Assembly (NCBI RefSeq): GCF_002954685.1
Contig: NZ_MSCN01000001.1
Location: 3,464,400 to 3,528,399, forward strand
DNA length: 64,000 nt
Origin: Polaribacter porphyrae
GTDB taxonomy: Bacteria > Bacteroidota > Bacteroidia > Flavobacteriales > Flavobacteriaceae
Direction: 5' to 3'
Part shown: one piece after another, positions 63,483 through 64,000 of the stretch
Position numbering within the stretch: position 1 is the stretch's first letter
Layout of the letters: each line of letters opens with the position of its first letter
Program-made: the position numbers and the translations under genes
Notes under the pieces: model-generated
What the model was told of the DNA's origin: nothing
Seen by the model: the letters and a program-made list of their open reading frames with translations, nothing else
The model's database searches: none

Positions 63483-63878
63483 TCAAGCATCCAACTTTTT
63501 ACTTTCAACTCTATGTTCATAACTCACAAACATATTTATCCAAAGAATTCTAGATAACCTTAAGTTAACTGGTGCCAAAATAAAAAGTGCAACTATAACA
63601 GCTAAAAAAGACTGTAATAAATTAAATTCAAAACCCAATTTTGTAATTAAAAAAACAACAATTGAAATAGCTACAGTAATCCCATAATTTACATACATAG
63701 CTCCGTAAAAGAAAGAGGGTTCTAGCATAAATTTTAAATCACAGTTTGAACAATTATCATGAAGTTTAGTAATTTTTGAAGGATTAAATGTAAATCTATA
63801 TTTAAAAAAATCTCCTTGATGACATTTAGGACACTTGCCATTTACAACACTATATATTTTTGTCCCTTTTTTAAACAT
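63483..63878 (-). CDS. DUF983 family membrane protein
   Basis: Small protein with two zinc-knuckle-like pairs at the N-terminus: CPKCHQGDFFKYRF near 15-28 and CSNCDLKF near 43-50, then two transmembrane helices (about 66-85 and 91-112). It ends with a short soluble tail. The length of 131 fits. Function unknown. It is divergent from the ABC-F gene. Confidence 0.85.
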   Translation of the reverse strand: MFKKGTKIYSVVNGKCPKCHQGDFFKYRFTFNPSKITKLHDNCSNCDLKFMLEPSFFYGAMYVNYGITVAISIVVFLITKLGFEFNLLQSFLAVIVALFILAPVNLRLSRILWINMFVSYEHRVESKKLDA

Positions 63879-63895
63879 GATACACGCTTTTTAGT

Positions 63896-63903
63896 TAGTT
63901 TTG
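63896..63903 (+). promoter_or_regulatory. Predicted -7 element for the ABC-F gene
   Basis: TAGTTTTG matches the -7 consensus exactly, 25 bp before the ABC-F ATG. No TTG was seen at the right spacing upstream. Confidence 0.5.
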
Positions 63904-63928
63904 CACACTACAAATTTACATCATTTAT

Positions 63929-64000
63929 ATGTTAAACGTACATAATTTAACGGTTTCCTTTATGGGAACAGATTTGTTTTCTGGTATCACTTTTAAATTG
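63929..64000 (+). CDS. ABC-F family ATPase, first 24 codons only
   Basis: The reading frame from the ATG at 63929 stays open to the window edge: MLNVHNLTVSFMGTDLF then SGITFKL. This is the usual start of a soluble two-domain ABC-F ATPase, in which the first strand is followed by a Walker A just beyond this point. It is partial, cut by the right edge. An ABC transporter ATP-binding subunit is the alternative. Confidence 0.7.
   Translation, partial: MLNVHNLTVSFMGTDLFSGITFKL

Overview
The window looks like a stretch of chromosome from a low-GC marine Flavobacteriaceae bacterium (Polaribacter/Tenacibaculum-like; genus inferred). The signs are a very AT-rich composition, AGA/TTA/AAA-rich codon use, starts without Shine-Dalgarno sequences, repeated Bacteroidota promoters (TTG about 18-23 nt upstream of TAnnTTTG), an archaeal/eukaryotic-type ProRS, SusC/SusD, TamL, and the type IX secretion/gliding genes gldKLMN and porT. 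No insertion sequence, prophage, integrase, rRNA operon or CRISPR array was seen, and no gene-free gap exceeds 300 bases.

Layout. 1-13.1 kb is housekeeping: accD, fbaA, tamL (minus), a TrmH-type methyltransferase and a small membrane protein (plus), the nfu-ubiE-porT operon, a FadL-like porin and an odd W/G- then R/S-rich lipoprotein (minus), then proS, tRNA-Glu and rpsT (plus). 13.1-20.3 kb holds the cell-shape operon mreB-mreC-mreD-mrdA-rodA and purH (minus). 20.4-30.3 kb is more accessory: an orphan PD-(D/E)XK nuclease-like gene, a GAF/fRMsr gene, a T9SS-secreted adhesin-like protein, a three-gene metal-linked cluster (HYC_CC_PP protein, TonB receptor, HMA protein) with palindromic intergenic repeats, and a macroglobulin-like envelope protein. 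30.5-37.4 kb holds groES-groEL and the block miaB, sigma-54 activator, 63-aa protein, lptE, TPR protein, secG (all minus).

37.5-54.0 kb is the most distinctive part: a co-directional polysaccharide-utilisation-like locus made of a lipoprotein sulfatase, glycerol kinase, aquaglyceroporin, a membrane-spanning propeller/Y_Y_Y/LuxR regulator, SusC, SusD, a lipoprotein fusing a glycerophosphodiester phosphodiesterase to a GH16 beta-glucanase, an endonuclease/exonuclease/phosphatase-fold lipoprotein and a GH3 beta-glucosidase. Phosphodiester cleavage, beta-glucan cleavage and glycerol uptake/phosphorylation together suggest a system for glycerophosphate-decorated beta-glucans (or a related glycerol-containing glycan). 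This is inference and no substrate is proven.

54.0-64.0 kb holds topA, an arginase-fold protein with damaged metal-binding motifs, the T9SS core and motor operon gldK-gldL-gldM-gldN, an FAD oxidoreductase, a DUF983 membrane protein and the first 24 codons of an ABC-F ATPase running off the right edge. T9SS parts (porT at 6 kb, gldKLMN at 58-62 kb) and a predicted T9SS client (22.2-24.6 kb) are all present. Product calls rest on motifs read by eye; no database search was possible.
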